Source: Niabella beijingensis
GTDB lineage: Bacteria > Bacteroidota > Bacteroidia > Chitinophagales > Chitinophagaceae
NCBI RefSeq assembly: GCF_020034665.1
Contig: NZ_JAIQDI010000001.1
Span: 2,666,001 to 2,730,000, forward strand
Length of the DNA stretch: 64,000 nt
Direction: 5' to 3'
Under the pieces are notes generated by a model. That model was not told the DNA's origin and ran no database searches. It saw only the letters and a list, made by a program, of their open reading frames with translations. Of the stretch, positions 43,525 to 51,804 are shown piece by piece (position 1 is the stretch's first letter; each line of letters starts with the position of its first letter). The position numbers and the translations under genes are program-made.

Positions 43525-44613
43525 ATGCAGGAACTGACAATTTCAAAAATTCATTTATATAAATTATTCATTCCCTTAAAGGAACCCTTTATCATTTCCC
43601 TGGGACCGCTGTATAACGCAGAAAGCGTGGTGGTCTGTATGGAAACCAATGCCGGCATCACCGGCTGGGGAGAGTGCAGTCCGTTTATGAGCATCAACGG
43701 AGAATCGGCTGACACGGGTCTTGTAATAGGACACTATTTTGAAAAAGCATTACTGGGAAGAGACCCATTGGCTATAGAGGAACGGATTGCTGATATGGAC
43801 CGCATCATCTACGGTAACCGGAGCATAAAAAGCGCGTTTGATATGGCGCTGTATGATATTGCGGCAAAGCACGCGGAGCAGCCACTGTACCGGTTCCTGG
43901 GAGGGAAGAAAGACAAGGAGATCACCACAGACTATACGGTAAGCGTGGGGACACCGGAAAAAATGGCGGCAGACGCGTTAAAGATAAAAGAACAGGGATT
44001 CCCCGTAATTAAAGTAAAGATCGGGAAAGGCGGTGCTGCTGATGTGGAGCGCATCCGCGCGATACGGGCGGCCGTGGGGGATGCCATACCATTGCGGGTG
44101 GATGCCAACCAGGGCTGGGCCGTGGATGAGGCCATCGAAACGCTGAAAGCCCTGGAACCCTTTAACATCCAGCATTGTGAAGAGCCTGTCCCCCGCTGGG
44201 AATTTATGGAGCTGCCAAAAATAAAAAAAGCAAGTCCGGTTACCATGATGGCCGATGAAAGCTGCTGCGACCAGCATGATGTAAAACGGCTGATAGCCCT
44301 GGGTGCCTGCGACCGGATCAATATAAAACTGGGGAAAAGCGGAGGTATTTACAACGCACTGCAAATGATCCGGCTGGCGGAAGCGGCAAATATGGAAATA
44401 CAGATCGGCGCCTTCCTCGAGTCGCGACTGGCCATGACGGCCTTTGCGCATCTGGCACTCTGCAGTCCGAATATTGTTTATTTTGATTTTGACACGGCAT
44501 TGATGTTCAGCGAAGACCCTGTTGAGGGCGGCATACTTTATAAGGAAAAAGGTGTTATTGAGGTGCCGGAGATACCGGGGATCGGGGCAACTATAAAAAT
44601 GAACTACCTTTAA
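43525..44613 (+). CDS. Enolase-superfamily protein, probable dipeptide epimerase
   Basis: This is a 362-residue protein. The capping domain ends near residue 130. The barrel shows the first catalytic Lys in FPVIKVKIGKGG, metal ligands in RVDANQGW, HCEEPVP and MADESCC, and the second Lys in INIKLGKSGGIYNALQM. The Lys-x-Lys plus Lys arrangement and the C-terminal DFDTALMFSEDPVEGG fit the L-Ala-D/L-Glu epimerase branch of muconate-lactonising-enzyme relatives. Such enzymes recycle murein peptides or other dipeptides, which would agree with the nearby dipeptidyl-peptidase. The exact dipeptide is inferred only. Confidence 0.85.
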   Translation: MQELTISKIHLYKLFIPLKEPFIISLGPLYNAESVVVCMETNAGITGWGECSPFMSINGESADTGLVIGHYFEKALLGRDPLAIEERIADMDRIIYGNRSIKSAFDMALYDIAAKHAEQPLYRFLGGKKDKEITTDYTVSVGTPEKMAADALKIKEQGFPVIKVKIGKGGAADVERIRAIRAAVGDAIPLRVDANQGWAVDEAIETLKALEPFNIQHCEEPVPRWEFMELPKIKKASPVTMMADESCCDQHDVKRLIALGACDRINIKLGKSGGIYNALQMIRLAEAANMEIQIGAFLESRLAMTAFAHLALCSPNIVYFDFDTALMFSEDPVEGGILYKEKGVIEVPEIPGIGATIKMNYL

Positions 44614-44626
44614 AAGAAAACGGGCC

Positions 44627-45205
44627 ATGAAAAATTATGCACTCCTGGTTGCGGTACTGCTGACTGCTGTTTTATGGGCAGCGGCCCAGGATCATCGACA
44701 GATCGCACAACATCGGATAATGAAAAACGGAGTACCGGTCATCTACAATATTTTTAAAACAAACGAAGACAAATCGCAGCCGGCTTATTTTGTAAATGGC
44801 AGGTATATCGAGGGCTTCCCGGGTACCATTGATCCGCAAATGATTAAAAGCATCCATGTAGAAAAGGATAGTATAACGGCAGGCGGTAAAAGATACAAGG
44901 GTGGCATTTATATAGAAATGAAACCGGATGCCCCGTTTCATCTTATTTCATTGGCAGAACTGGCCAAAAAGTACACGGATCTTAACGGGGTGCCCGCAGT
45001 TTTTACGGTAAACGGGAACCTGATAAACAGCGATTATGACCGGTATCTGATCGATGAAATGCTCTTACTTAATATTAATGTACAGGATTTAAAGGCAGCA
45101 AAGCAGCAAAGCATAAAGCTGATCAATATAGCAACCAAAACCGAAGAAAACATAAAAAAATCAAAGGAAATCCGGATCCGGGGCAATGACATCGCACAGT
45201 ACTGA
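44627..45205 (+). CDS. Secreted protein of unknown function
   Basis: This is a 192-residue protein with a signal peptide (NYALLVAVLLTAVLWAAAQD). The mature part has two similar halves with strands ending in a short hydrophobic patch: FVNGRYIEGFPGTIDPQMI and FTVNGNLINSDYDRYLIDEM. Each half resembles the plug-like repeat found in some TonB-linked or SusC N-terminal segments (a VNG.. turn followed by a helix), but the match is weak. It is 13 bp after the epimerase gene and probably co-transcribed with it. Function unknown. Confidence 0.7.
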   Translation: MKNYALLVAVLLTAVLWAAAQDHRQIAQHRIMKNGVPVIYNIFKTNEDKSQPAYFVNGRYIEGFPGTIDPQMIKSIHVEKDSITAGGKRYKGGIYIEMKPDAPFHLISLAELAKKYTDLNGVPAVFTVNGNLINSDYDRYLIDEMLLLNINVQDLKAAKQQSIKLINIATKTEENIKKSKEIRIRGNDIAQY

Positions 45206-45541
45206 CGCTTTTTCTTTTTAAGATAAGGAAACGGTTTCAAAAGCAATGTCATGCCCGACAAACAATTTACCGTACAAAATCAATGAGGCGATGACAAACC
45301 CGCTTATGGTTATCCTGAACTTGTTTCAGGATCCATTAGAACGCTGCAGCGCAGCACTGATATTACAAGTGACGGCGATAACAAGCGGATAAAGGTGCAG
45401 CGCGCTGCGCCTCTGTATTTGATAAACTGTACGGGGACTGCTGATCAGCCGGGCGTTTCAGCCGGATGAAGGCTGTCTTATCATCCAACGCCTGCCGGGG
45501 CATCCGTCCACCTTTGTCAGGCCTGGTGTGCCTTCATTTTA
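45206..45541. other. 336-bp gap with a dispersed palindromic repeat
   Basis: The gap between the small secreted protein and galE has no open frame of note. ATCCTGAAC-TTG-TTTCAGGAT at 45312-45332 is a palindromic repeat of a kind seen scattered in many Bacteroidota genomes. The GC-rich stretch 45380-45470 shows further short inverted repeats. Nothing indicates a gene. Confidence 0.5.
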
Positions 45542-46573
45542 TCATTGCGGTTGGGTTTCCTTCGCCAGTTTTTGCTCCCATTCCCATGCGGTACGCATCA
45601 TATCATCCAGTCCGTATTTAATCTCCCAGCCCAGGCTTTGTACGGCGTGGTCGTTGTTGGCATAAATGGCGATCACATCACCCGGCCGGCGGGGACCGAT
45701 CTCATAGTTCAGCTTTACGCCGCTTACTTTTTCAAAGGATTGGATGGCTTCCAGCACGGTAACCCCGTTCCCCGTTCCCAGGTTGAAGATCTCGTAATTG
45801 CTTTTATTTTTTACCTCTTCCAGGTATTTAATAGCCAGCGTGTGGGCATGCGCAATGTCGCTTACATGAATGAAATCACGCACACAGGAGCCATCGCGCG
45901 TATCGTAATCCGTACCATATACGGTCATTTTTGATAGCTTGCCGATAGCTGTCTGGGTGATGGCCGGTACCAGGTTCTGCGGGCGGCCAACCGGCAGTTC
46001 ACCGATCTGGATGGAAGGGTGCGCGCCAACCGGATTAAAATACCGCAGGGCGATCACATTGGTATCAAACACTTTTGCAAAGTCCGTGAGGATCTGTTCG
46101 CCCATTTGTTTGGTAGCTCCGTAAGGCGATTCTGCCGGTTTGGTAGGCGTGGTTTCCACCACCGGTATGCTGTCCGGGTTGCCGTATACCGTACAGGAAG
46201 AAGAAAAGACAAAATACGGCGTGTCAAAGTCACGGGCGCATTTTAAAATATTGATCAGAGAGTTGAGGTTGTTCTCATAATAAACCAGCGGCTGTTCCAC
46301 GGATTCTCCCACGGCCTTATAAGCGGCAAAATGGATGATACCGGTGATATCAGGATTTTCTTCAAAAATAGCATGGGTGTCATCAAAGTTGCAAAGATCC
46401 ACCTTATAGTTCTTTACACTTTTGCCGGTAATTTTTTCAACGTTTTCCAGGATAAAAGGCTGGGATCGGCTGTTGTTATCCACAGAGATCACCTCGTACC
46501 CGTTTTCAATTAAATCAACAATGGTATGCGATCCGATATAGCCGCTACCACCAGTCACCAGAATCTTACTCAT
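45542..46573 (-). CDS. galE: UDP-glucose 4-epimerase
   Basis: This is a 343-residue extended SDR protein. The NAD motif is TGGSGYIGSHTIVDLIENGY at the start. The catalytic Ser is in FSSSCTVYG, and Tyr-x-x-x-Lys in SPYGATKQMGEQIL. HFAAYKAVGESV and the C-terminal EIGPRRPGDVIAIYANNDHA are family hallmarks. It interconverts UDP-glucose and UDP-galactose for surface polysaccharide and galactose use. It stands alone, with its promoter in the AT-rich interval before the PiT terminator. Confidence 0.95.
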   Translation of the reverse strand: MSKILVTGGSGYIGSHTIVDLIENGYEVISVDNNSRSQPFILENVEKITGKSVKNYKVDLCNFDDTHAIFEENPDITGIIHFAAYKAVGESVEQPLVYYENNLNSLINILKCARDFDTPYFVFSSSCTVYGNPDSIPVVETTPTKPAESPYGATKQMGEQILTDFAKVFDTNVIALRYFNPVGAHPSIQIGELPVGRPQNLVPAITQTAIGKLSKMTVYGTDYDTRDGSCVRDFIHVSDIAHAHTLAIKYLEEVKNKSNYEIFNLGTGNGVTVLEAIQSFEKVSGVKLNYEIGPRRPGDVIAIYANNDHAVQSLGWEIKYGLDDMMRTAWEWEQKLAKETQPQ

Positions 46574-46695
46574 ATAATTTTTATTGAGTTACAAAGGTGC
46601 GGATTTTTTCGTTAGGTTATTGTTCTGCGACCCTGTGATCTCAAATCTCGATTCTCAATTTTCAGTTCCCTACAAAAAAAGCAATGGGCTAAAAT

Positions 46696-46726
46696 AAAAA
46701 AGTATCCGGTTCTCGGACACTTTTTT
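46696..46726 (-). terminator. Terminator of the DUF47-PiT operon
   Basis: AAAAAAGTATCCG and CGGACACTTTTTT pair with one mismatch around GTTCT. It lies 25 bp after the PiT stop codon on the minus strand, followed by A/T-rich sequence. Confidence 0.65.
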
Positions 46727-46750
46727 ATTTATATTGCTGGTACCGGACGA

Positions 46751-47983
46751 TTACTGTATACCCGGTACGATCAGTTTCATGATAAAATAAACAACGCTGG
46801 CCAGTACCGCGCTTACCGGGATGGTAAGGATCCAGGCCCAGACAAGGTTGATGGTTACGCCCCAGCGTACGGCCGATAAGCGCTTGGTGGCGCCCACCCC
46901 CATAATGGAACCGGTGATGGTATGGGTAGTGCTCACCGGTATCTTCATGGCCTCTGTTGCAAACAGGGTAAGTGCTCCGGCGGTTTCCGCAGCCACGCCC
47001 TCAAAGGGGGTCACTTTGGTGATCTTGGTACCCATGGTTTTTACAATTTTCCAGCCCCCGCTCATGGTACCCAGGGCAATGGCAGTATAGCAGGCCAGCG
47101 GCACCCAGATGACCATATGGTTCAGGTTATACGAATTGGGGTCATAAGCTACCAGTGCCGCCATGATGATGCCCATTACCTTTTGAGCATCATTACCACC
47201 ATGTCCGATGCTGAAGATGGCGGATGAAACCAGCTGCAGCCGTTTAAACCATATATTGGCACGGTGTGCATTGAGGCCGCTCAAAAACAGGGAAAAAACG
47301 GCCATAATGATCAGGATCAGTCCTAATAATATGTATTTGAAGTTATGGGAGTAAAAGATCAGCTTCAGAAAATACGATTCATAATGGGATTTGAGCTGGG
47401 CAGGATCGGTTTCCAGCACAAAGCTGAGGAATACGAACACCGCAGCAATTACAAAGAATGAAAAGAGCTTGACCCTCCATCCTTTTTTAAAGGAGTTGAT
47501 GAACCAGATGGAGAAAAGGAATGCCATGATCATACCGATAATGGGCGCCAGGAAGATAAACGCGGCAATGGTAAGGATCACGCTGGAGTTTACAGCGGTA
47601 AACGGGTTGCCCGTTCCCATTCCGATGGCGTGGGAGATACCGGCCCCCGCAAAGCCTCCGATAAGCGTGTGGGAAGAAGAGGACGGAATACCCCTCCACC
47701 AGGTAAAAAGGTTCCAGATAATAGCAGCAATAAGCCCCGCGAAGATCACATTAAGATCGATAAAGTTTTCTTTTACCGTTTTAGCGATGGTATTGGCCAC
47801 ACCGTGGTCCTTAAAGATAAAATAGGCTACAAAGTTGAACAGTGCGGCCCATATAACCGCCTGAAAGGGGGTCAGCACTTTTGTGGAAACAACAGTAGCA
47901 ATAGAGTTGGCTGCATCATGAAATCCGTTGATATAGTCAAATATGAGTGCCAGGCCGATGATAACAACTAGATATGTAAACAT
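46751..47983 (-). CDS. Inorganic phosphate transporter of the PiT family
   Basis: This is a 410-residue membrane protein with ten or so membrane segments. The duplicated PiT signature is seen in the two halves: FDYINGFHDAANSIATVVST near residue 20 and SIGHGGNDAQKVMGIIMAAL near residue 255. A large central membrane block contains LFSFFVIAAVFVFLSF. PiT proteins move metal-phosphate complexes with a cation gradient. The DUF47 gene lies 84 bp upstream on the same strand, the usual partnership, and the candidate Pho-box promoter is between this operon and a TonB receptor. Confidence 0.93.
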   Translation of the reverse strand: MFTYLVVIIGLALIFDYINGFHDAANSIATVVSTKVLTPFQAVIWAALFNFVAYFIFKDHGVANTIAKTVKENFIDLNVIFAGLIAAIIWNLFTWWRGIPSSSSHTLIGGFAGAGISHAIGMGTGNPFTAVNSSVILTIAAFIFLAPIIGMIMAFLFSIWFINSFKKGWRVKLFSFFVIAAVFVFLSFVLETDPAQLKSHYESYFLKLIFYSHNFKYILLGLILIIMAVFSLFLSGLNAHRANIWFKRLQLVSSAIFSIGHGGNDAQKVMGIIMAALVAYDPNSYNLNHMVIWVPLACYTAIALGTMSGGWKIVKTMGTKITKVTPFEGVAAETAGALTLFATEAMKIPVSTTHTITGSIMGVGATKRLSAVRWGVTINLVWAWILTIPVSAVLASVVYFIMKLIVPGIQ

Positions 47984-48067
47984 AATTAAATGTGCTAATT
48001 TGATAATAGGCTAACGGGCGCTTTCCATAAATAAACGGTACCGGTAGCCAAAACCCGTAAACAGCCT

Positions 48068-48715
48068 TTAGGCATATTTAATAATAATGGATTCGATCAC
48101 ATTACCGACATCTTCGCATTTATCGGTAACCACTTCCATTGCCTGGTATACTTCTCTTTTCTTAATTACCTCTTTTGCGTCGGCTTCTGTATCAAATAAA
48201 TATTCGATACTCAGATCAAAGACATCATCGGCCTGGTTTTCGATGCTGTTTATTTTTACAAGGGCCTCGGTAATATTGCGTACTTTTTTCATATCACGCA
48301 GCTCCATAACAGCCGCCTGTACCTGCTCGGCCGCCTGTACGATCAGCTCCGCCATTTTTTGTATCCCTGTTTCATTCGGGTTTACACGGTAGGTAGTGAT
48401 CTTTTTTGCGGTGGCATATATATAATCGGCAATATCATCCAGGGAGGTGGCGAGGTAGTGGATATCTTCCCGGTCGAAGGGAGTGATAAAGTTTCTGCCC
48501 AGTTCTGTAAAAACATTGTGGGTGAGTTCATCATTGCCATGTTCCATATCTATTATGGACTGGGCAAGGGAGTTCCGTTTGTCTACATCGGTTTCATTGA
48601 CCATCTGCTTTAAAAGTTTCCCCATAGAAGCCACGTTGGCGGCTATCTTTTCAAACAATTCAAAAAAAACGGTATTGCTGGGGGTGAAAATTTTGAGAAA
48701 AGAGTTTAGTCCCAT
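48068..48715 (-). CDS. DUF47/PhoU-like regulator of PiT
   Basis: This is a 215-residue all-helical protein of the TIGR00153 type. It begins NSFLKIFTPSNTVFFELFEK, then IDMEHGNDELTHNVFTELGR with the paired acidic residues that bind metal in PhoU-like bundles, and later FDREDIHYLATSLDDIADYI and KCEDVGNVIESIIIKYA. Proteins of this family are encoded next to PiT transporters and probably gate them. It is the first gene of the operon. CAAAATTA at 48738-48745 gives a TAATTTTG -7 element on the minus strand. Confidence 0.92.
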   Translation of the reverse strand: MGLNSFLKIFTPSNTVFFELFEKIAANVASMGKLLKQMVNETDVDKRNSLAQSIIDMEHGNDELTHNVFTELGRNFITPFDREDIHYLATSLDDIADYIYATAKKITTYRVNPNETGIQKMAELIVQAAEQVQAAVMELRDMKKVRNITEALVKINSIENQADDVFDLSIEYLFDTEADAKEVIKKREVYQAMEVVTDKCEDVGNVIESIIIKYA

Positions 48716-48737
48716 GATAAGTTTTTAAAATTGGTGG

Positions 48738-48745
48738 CAAAATTA
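48738..48745 (-). promoter_or_regulatory. Candidate -7 element of the DUF47-PiT operon
   Basis: On the minus strand the sequence reads TAATTTTG, a full match to TAnnTTTG, 22 bp before the DUF47 start codon. Confidence 0.5.
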
Positions 48746-48931
48746 TCCCCTTCGTTGAAGTATCATTATAAAATTACAGGAATTAATAATTCCTTAATAT
48801 AGGAAATAGGGTTTCGTTCCGTTTTTTGACTAAAAGATCCCCCGTTTTTAAACATTTCTGCTGATTTTTCAACAAAAACTGTGCTGCTACAAGCGCTGTT
48901 AACATTAAGGCAACCTTGGAGTGATGATTTG

Positions 48932-48959
48932 GTAACATACGGGTAACAGTGAGGTAACA
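48932..48959 (+). promoter_or_regulatory. Candidate Pho box of the TonB receptor gene
   Basis: GTAACA occurs three times in exact 11-bp steps (48932, 48943 and 48954). A GACTTTTG -7-like element starts at 48969, ten bases after the last repeat. Direct hexamer repeats spaced 11 bp, set about 10 bp before the -10/-7 element, are the layout of PhoB/PhoP sites in other bacteria, and TTAACA-like hexamers are the Bacillus form. GTTAACA at 48898 may be a further element. Confidence 0.55.
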
Positions 48960-48991
48960 CTGCCGTTTGACTTTTGCAGCAAATATTCTAT

Positions 48992-51784
48992 ATGCAAATT
49001 AGGCTGCTGTTCGTTACTTTTCTCATGTTTGTTTCCCATCTGGTTTTTTCACAGGCAAAGCTGTCCGGAAAAATTACTGATGGAGAAACGGGCGCTGCAA
49101 TTGTAGGCGCATCAGTAACAATAACAGGAGAACAAAAGGGAGTGACCACTGATGTTGATGGTGGATTCTATATTTCGGTACAAAGGAATGTAAAATACAG
49201 CCTTACCGTTTCAAATGTTGGTTATCAAACAAAAGAAGTTGGCGATATCCAGGTTACAGATACCGATGTGCCTGTTGTCAATATCACGCTGGAAAAATCC
49301 AATCAGCAGTTACAGGAAGTGGTGGTAAAAACAAGTGCCAGAAGGGAATCTGTTGCTTCCTTATATAATGTACAAAAATTAAGTTCTTCTATTTCTGATG
49401 GTATTTCGGCGGATATTATCAAAAAATCCCCTGACAGGAATACCGGCGATGTATTGAAAAGGGTAAGTGGTGCTTCGATACAGGACAATAAATTTGTGAT
49501 CATTCGTGGGTTGAATGAAAGATATAATACTGCATTGCTCAACAATGCAGTGTTGCCAAGCACCGAAGCTGACACGCGAGCGTTTTCATTTGATATAATT
49601 CCTTCTTCTGCGGTGGATAATTTGGTGATTTATAAGACACCTACACCTGATCTTCCCGGAGATTTTGCTGGAGGGGCAATAAAAATCACCACAAAGGATT
49701 ATCCTACCTCGAAGTTAAGTGAGCTTTCGTTCACTGCCGGGTATAACACAATGACAACATTTAAGTCCTTTTACAAAAATCCGGATAAGGGAAATCTGGA
49801 CTTCCTGGGTTTTTTAGATGACAGTCGTCTGATACCTGGTCCATACTACCGTAATATTTCGCAGTTTATTAATAAGACCGATGACTTTAAGACTGCTGTT
49901 ACAAAAATGTTTCCCAATACGTTCGGATTCAAAAATGCGAATAACAGTTTACCCAATCTTTCCTTGTCATATACCGGAGGCAATACTAAACTGATGTCAA
50001 ACAATAATAAGCTTGGATACATTTTTTCTTTAGGATATGGCACATCGCGACAGGTTTCAGAGCGTACCCGCGATGAATATTTGGCCGACAAAAGCTTGCG
50101 TTACTCATATACTACTACAAATTATGATCAAAAAAGCAATCTCAATGCATTGCTGAACCTGACCTACTCCTACGGTAAGAGTAAGCTGTCATTTAAAAAC
50201 CTGTTTAACAACGATTTCACTTCTTCTCTTGGCTTAAGAAACGGATATGATGTTTCTAATGGAGAAGATGATAAATTCTTAATAAAAAGTAATCTGAATC
50301 ACATTGTTCAAAATGGCATAGTTAACTCGGTTTTAGAGGGGGCACATAGTTTGAATAATGGTTGGAAAGCCGACTGGACGGGGTCTTTTTCTTATACTTA
50401 CAGAAATGAACCAGATCAAAGGATTTTAAATTTCAGAACACGTTCAGGCCAGACGGATAATTTCTTTCTCCCACTGGGCAATCAGAACTCACCAGCAATA
50501 GATCGTGCTGGGAGAGTATATTCTTTCCTGAATGAGAATATCTACGGGGCTTCTGCTAATGTAATCAAAGAATTTCAATGGCTGAACCTGCCCCAGATAT
50601 TTAAATTCGGAACAGCAAACTACTATCGCAAGAGAAATGTTGAGGTGGATGCAATAGGATACGCTTCATTGAGTGCCGGCGGTGTTGATATTCCCGAACC
50701 GGAAACAGGAACATTCTCTTCCGTTTTTACAAATGATAATATTGACAATTACGGAATTACTGTTGGTAATATACTGAATAATTCCGCATCTTATAAAGGC
50801 GATGCCTTATTAAATGCCGGTTATGTTATGTTAGATAATAAGCTGGCACCTTCTGTAAAACTTACATGGGGGGTACGTGTTGAAAATTACCGGCAGGAAT
50901 TAAATGCTCTGGATAACAGAAGTACCAGTGTTGATAAGCCGATATCGAATTTTGATGTGCTGCCATCAGTATTGTTTACTTACTCTCTAAATCCAAAATC
51001 CAATCTAAGACTTGCAGGCTCACAATCAGTTAACCGTCCTGAATTCAGGGAATTGACAAATTATATCGTCTACGATTATGATCTGGCGCTTTTCGTTGCT
51101 GGTAATCCTGAGCTTCGGAGAAGTAAAAACTCTAATCTGGATTTAAGGTACGAATGGTTTCCTGGGGCAGGTCAGATTATTTCGGCAAGTCTGTTTTATA
51201 AGAAGTTTGACAATCCAATCGAGCGTGTCAATCTTGGAAATGATTTTCTGTCGTATCAGAACGCCAAAAGTTCTGAAGTATATGGTGCCGAGGTGGAGAT
51301 TAGAAAAAAATTGGATTTTTTTCAAAGCGACTTCTTAGAGAGGCTTTCCCTGTATGTGAATGCTGCTTACATGAAAGGGTCTATCAAGTTTGAAAATATG
51401 CTTTCTGCGAATAACCCGATGCAGGGTCAATCGCCTTATTTAATCAACACTGGTATAACATATTCAGATAGGGAAGATAAGTTTATGTTTAATCTGTTGT
51501 ATAACAGGATTGGCCCACGTCTGTCATACAGAGGGCAGGACGGTGCATTAAATATCTATGAAAAACCCAGGGATGTTATAGATGCACAGATAAGCAGGAA
51601 ATTTCTTAATAAGAAGCTCGAGGTTAAAGCTACTGTATCTGACATTTTGGCCCAGCCATTTAATTGGTATTACAAGTTTGATCCGGCAACATCCAATATC
51701 GGTTATGACGAAGCCGATTCGAAGATTATGCGGTCAACAAAGCTGGGAACATCCGCATCTCTGACAATAAAATATCTTTTTTAA
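48992..51784 (+). CDS. TonB-dependent outer-membrane receptor
   Basis: This is a 930-residue protein. The signal peptide (QIRLLFVTFLMFVSHLVFSQ) is followed by a carboxypeptidase-regulatory-like domain (AKLSGKITDGETGAAIVGAS), a plug (VLKRVSGASIQDNKFVIIRG, NERYNTALLNNAVLPSTEAD) and a beta-barrel of about 22 strands that ends in SLTIKYLF with a terminal Phe. Its AT-richer codon use differs from the flanking genes. A lipoprotein gene follows after 20 bp. The candidate Pho box and the divergent phosphate operon suggest that it takes up a phosphorus compound or is induced by phosphate limitation; this is inference. The ATG at 48992 is chosen over a TTG at 48974. Confidence 0.9.
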   Translation: MQIRLLFVTFLMFVSHLVFSQAKLSGKITDGETGAAIVGASVTITGEQKGVTTDVDGGFYISVQRNVKYSLTVSNVGYQTKEVGDIQVTDTDVPVVNITLEKSNQQLQEVVVKTSARRESVASLYNVQKLSSSISDGISADIIKKSPDRNTGDVLKRVSGASIQDNKFVIIRGLNERYNTALLNNAVLPSTEADTRAFSFDIIPSSAVDNLVIYKTPTPDLPGDFAGGAIKITTKDYPTSKLSELSFTAGYNTMTTFKSFYKNPDKGNLDFLGFLDDSRLIPGPYYRNISQFINKTDDFKTAVTKMFPNTFGFKNANNSLPNLSLSYTGGNTKLMSNNNKLGYIFSLGYGTSRQVSERTRDEYLADKSLRYSYTTTNYDQKSNLNALLNLTYSYGKSKLSFKNLFNNDFTSSLGLRNGYDVSNGEDDKFLIKSNLNHIVQNGIVNSVLEGAHSLNNGWKADWTGSFSYTYRNEPDQRILNFRTRSGQTDNFFLPLGNQNSPAIDRAGRVYSFLNENIYGASANVIKEFQWLNLPQIFKFGTANYYRKRNVEVDAIGYASLSAGGVDIPEPETGTFSSVFTNDNIDNYGITVGNILNNSASYKGDALLNAGYVMLDNKLAPSVKLTWGVRVENYRQELNALDNRSTSVDKPISNFDVLPSVLFTYSLNPKSNLRLAGSQSVNRPEFRELTNYIVYDYDLALFVAGNPELRRSKNSNLDLRYEWFPGAGQIISASLFYKKFDNPIERVNLGNDFLSYQNAKSSEVYGAEVEIRKKLDFFQSDFLERLSLYVNAAYMKGSIKFENMLSANNPMQGQSPYLINTGITYSDREDKFMFNLLYNRIGPRLSYRGQDGALNIYEKPRDVIDAQISRKFLNKKLEVKATVSDILAQPFNWYYKFDPATSNIGYDEADSKIMRSTKLGTSASLTIKYLF

Positions 51785-51804
51785 ACGAGTTTAAAATCAA
51801 AAAA

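Noticed and set aside
45312..45332. Terminator of the small secreted protein gene
   Set aside because: The palindrome is 107 bp from the stop codon and lacks a T-run; it fits a dispersed repeat better.
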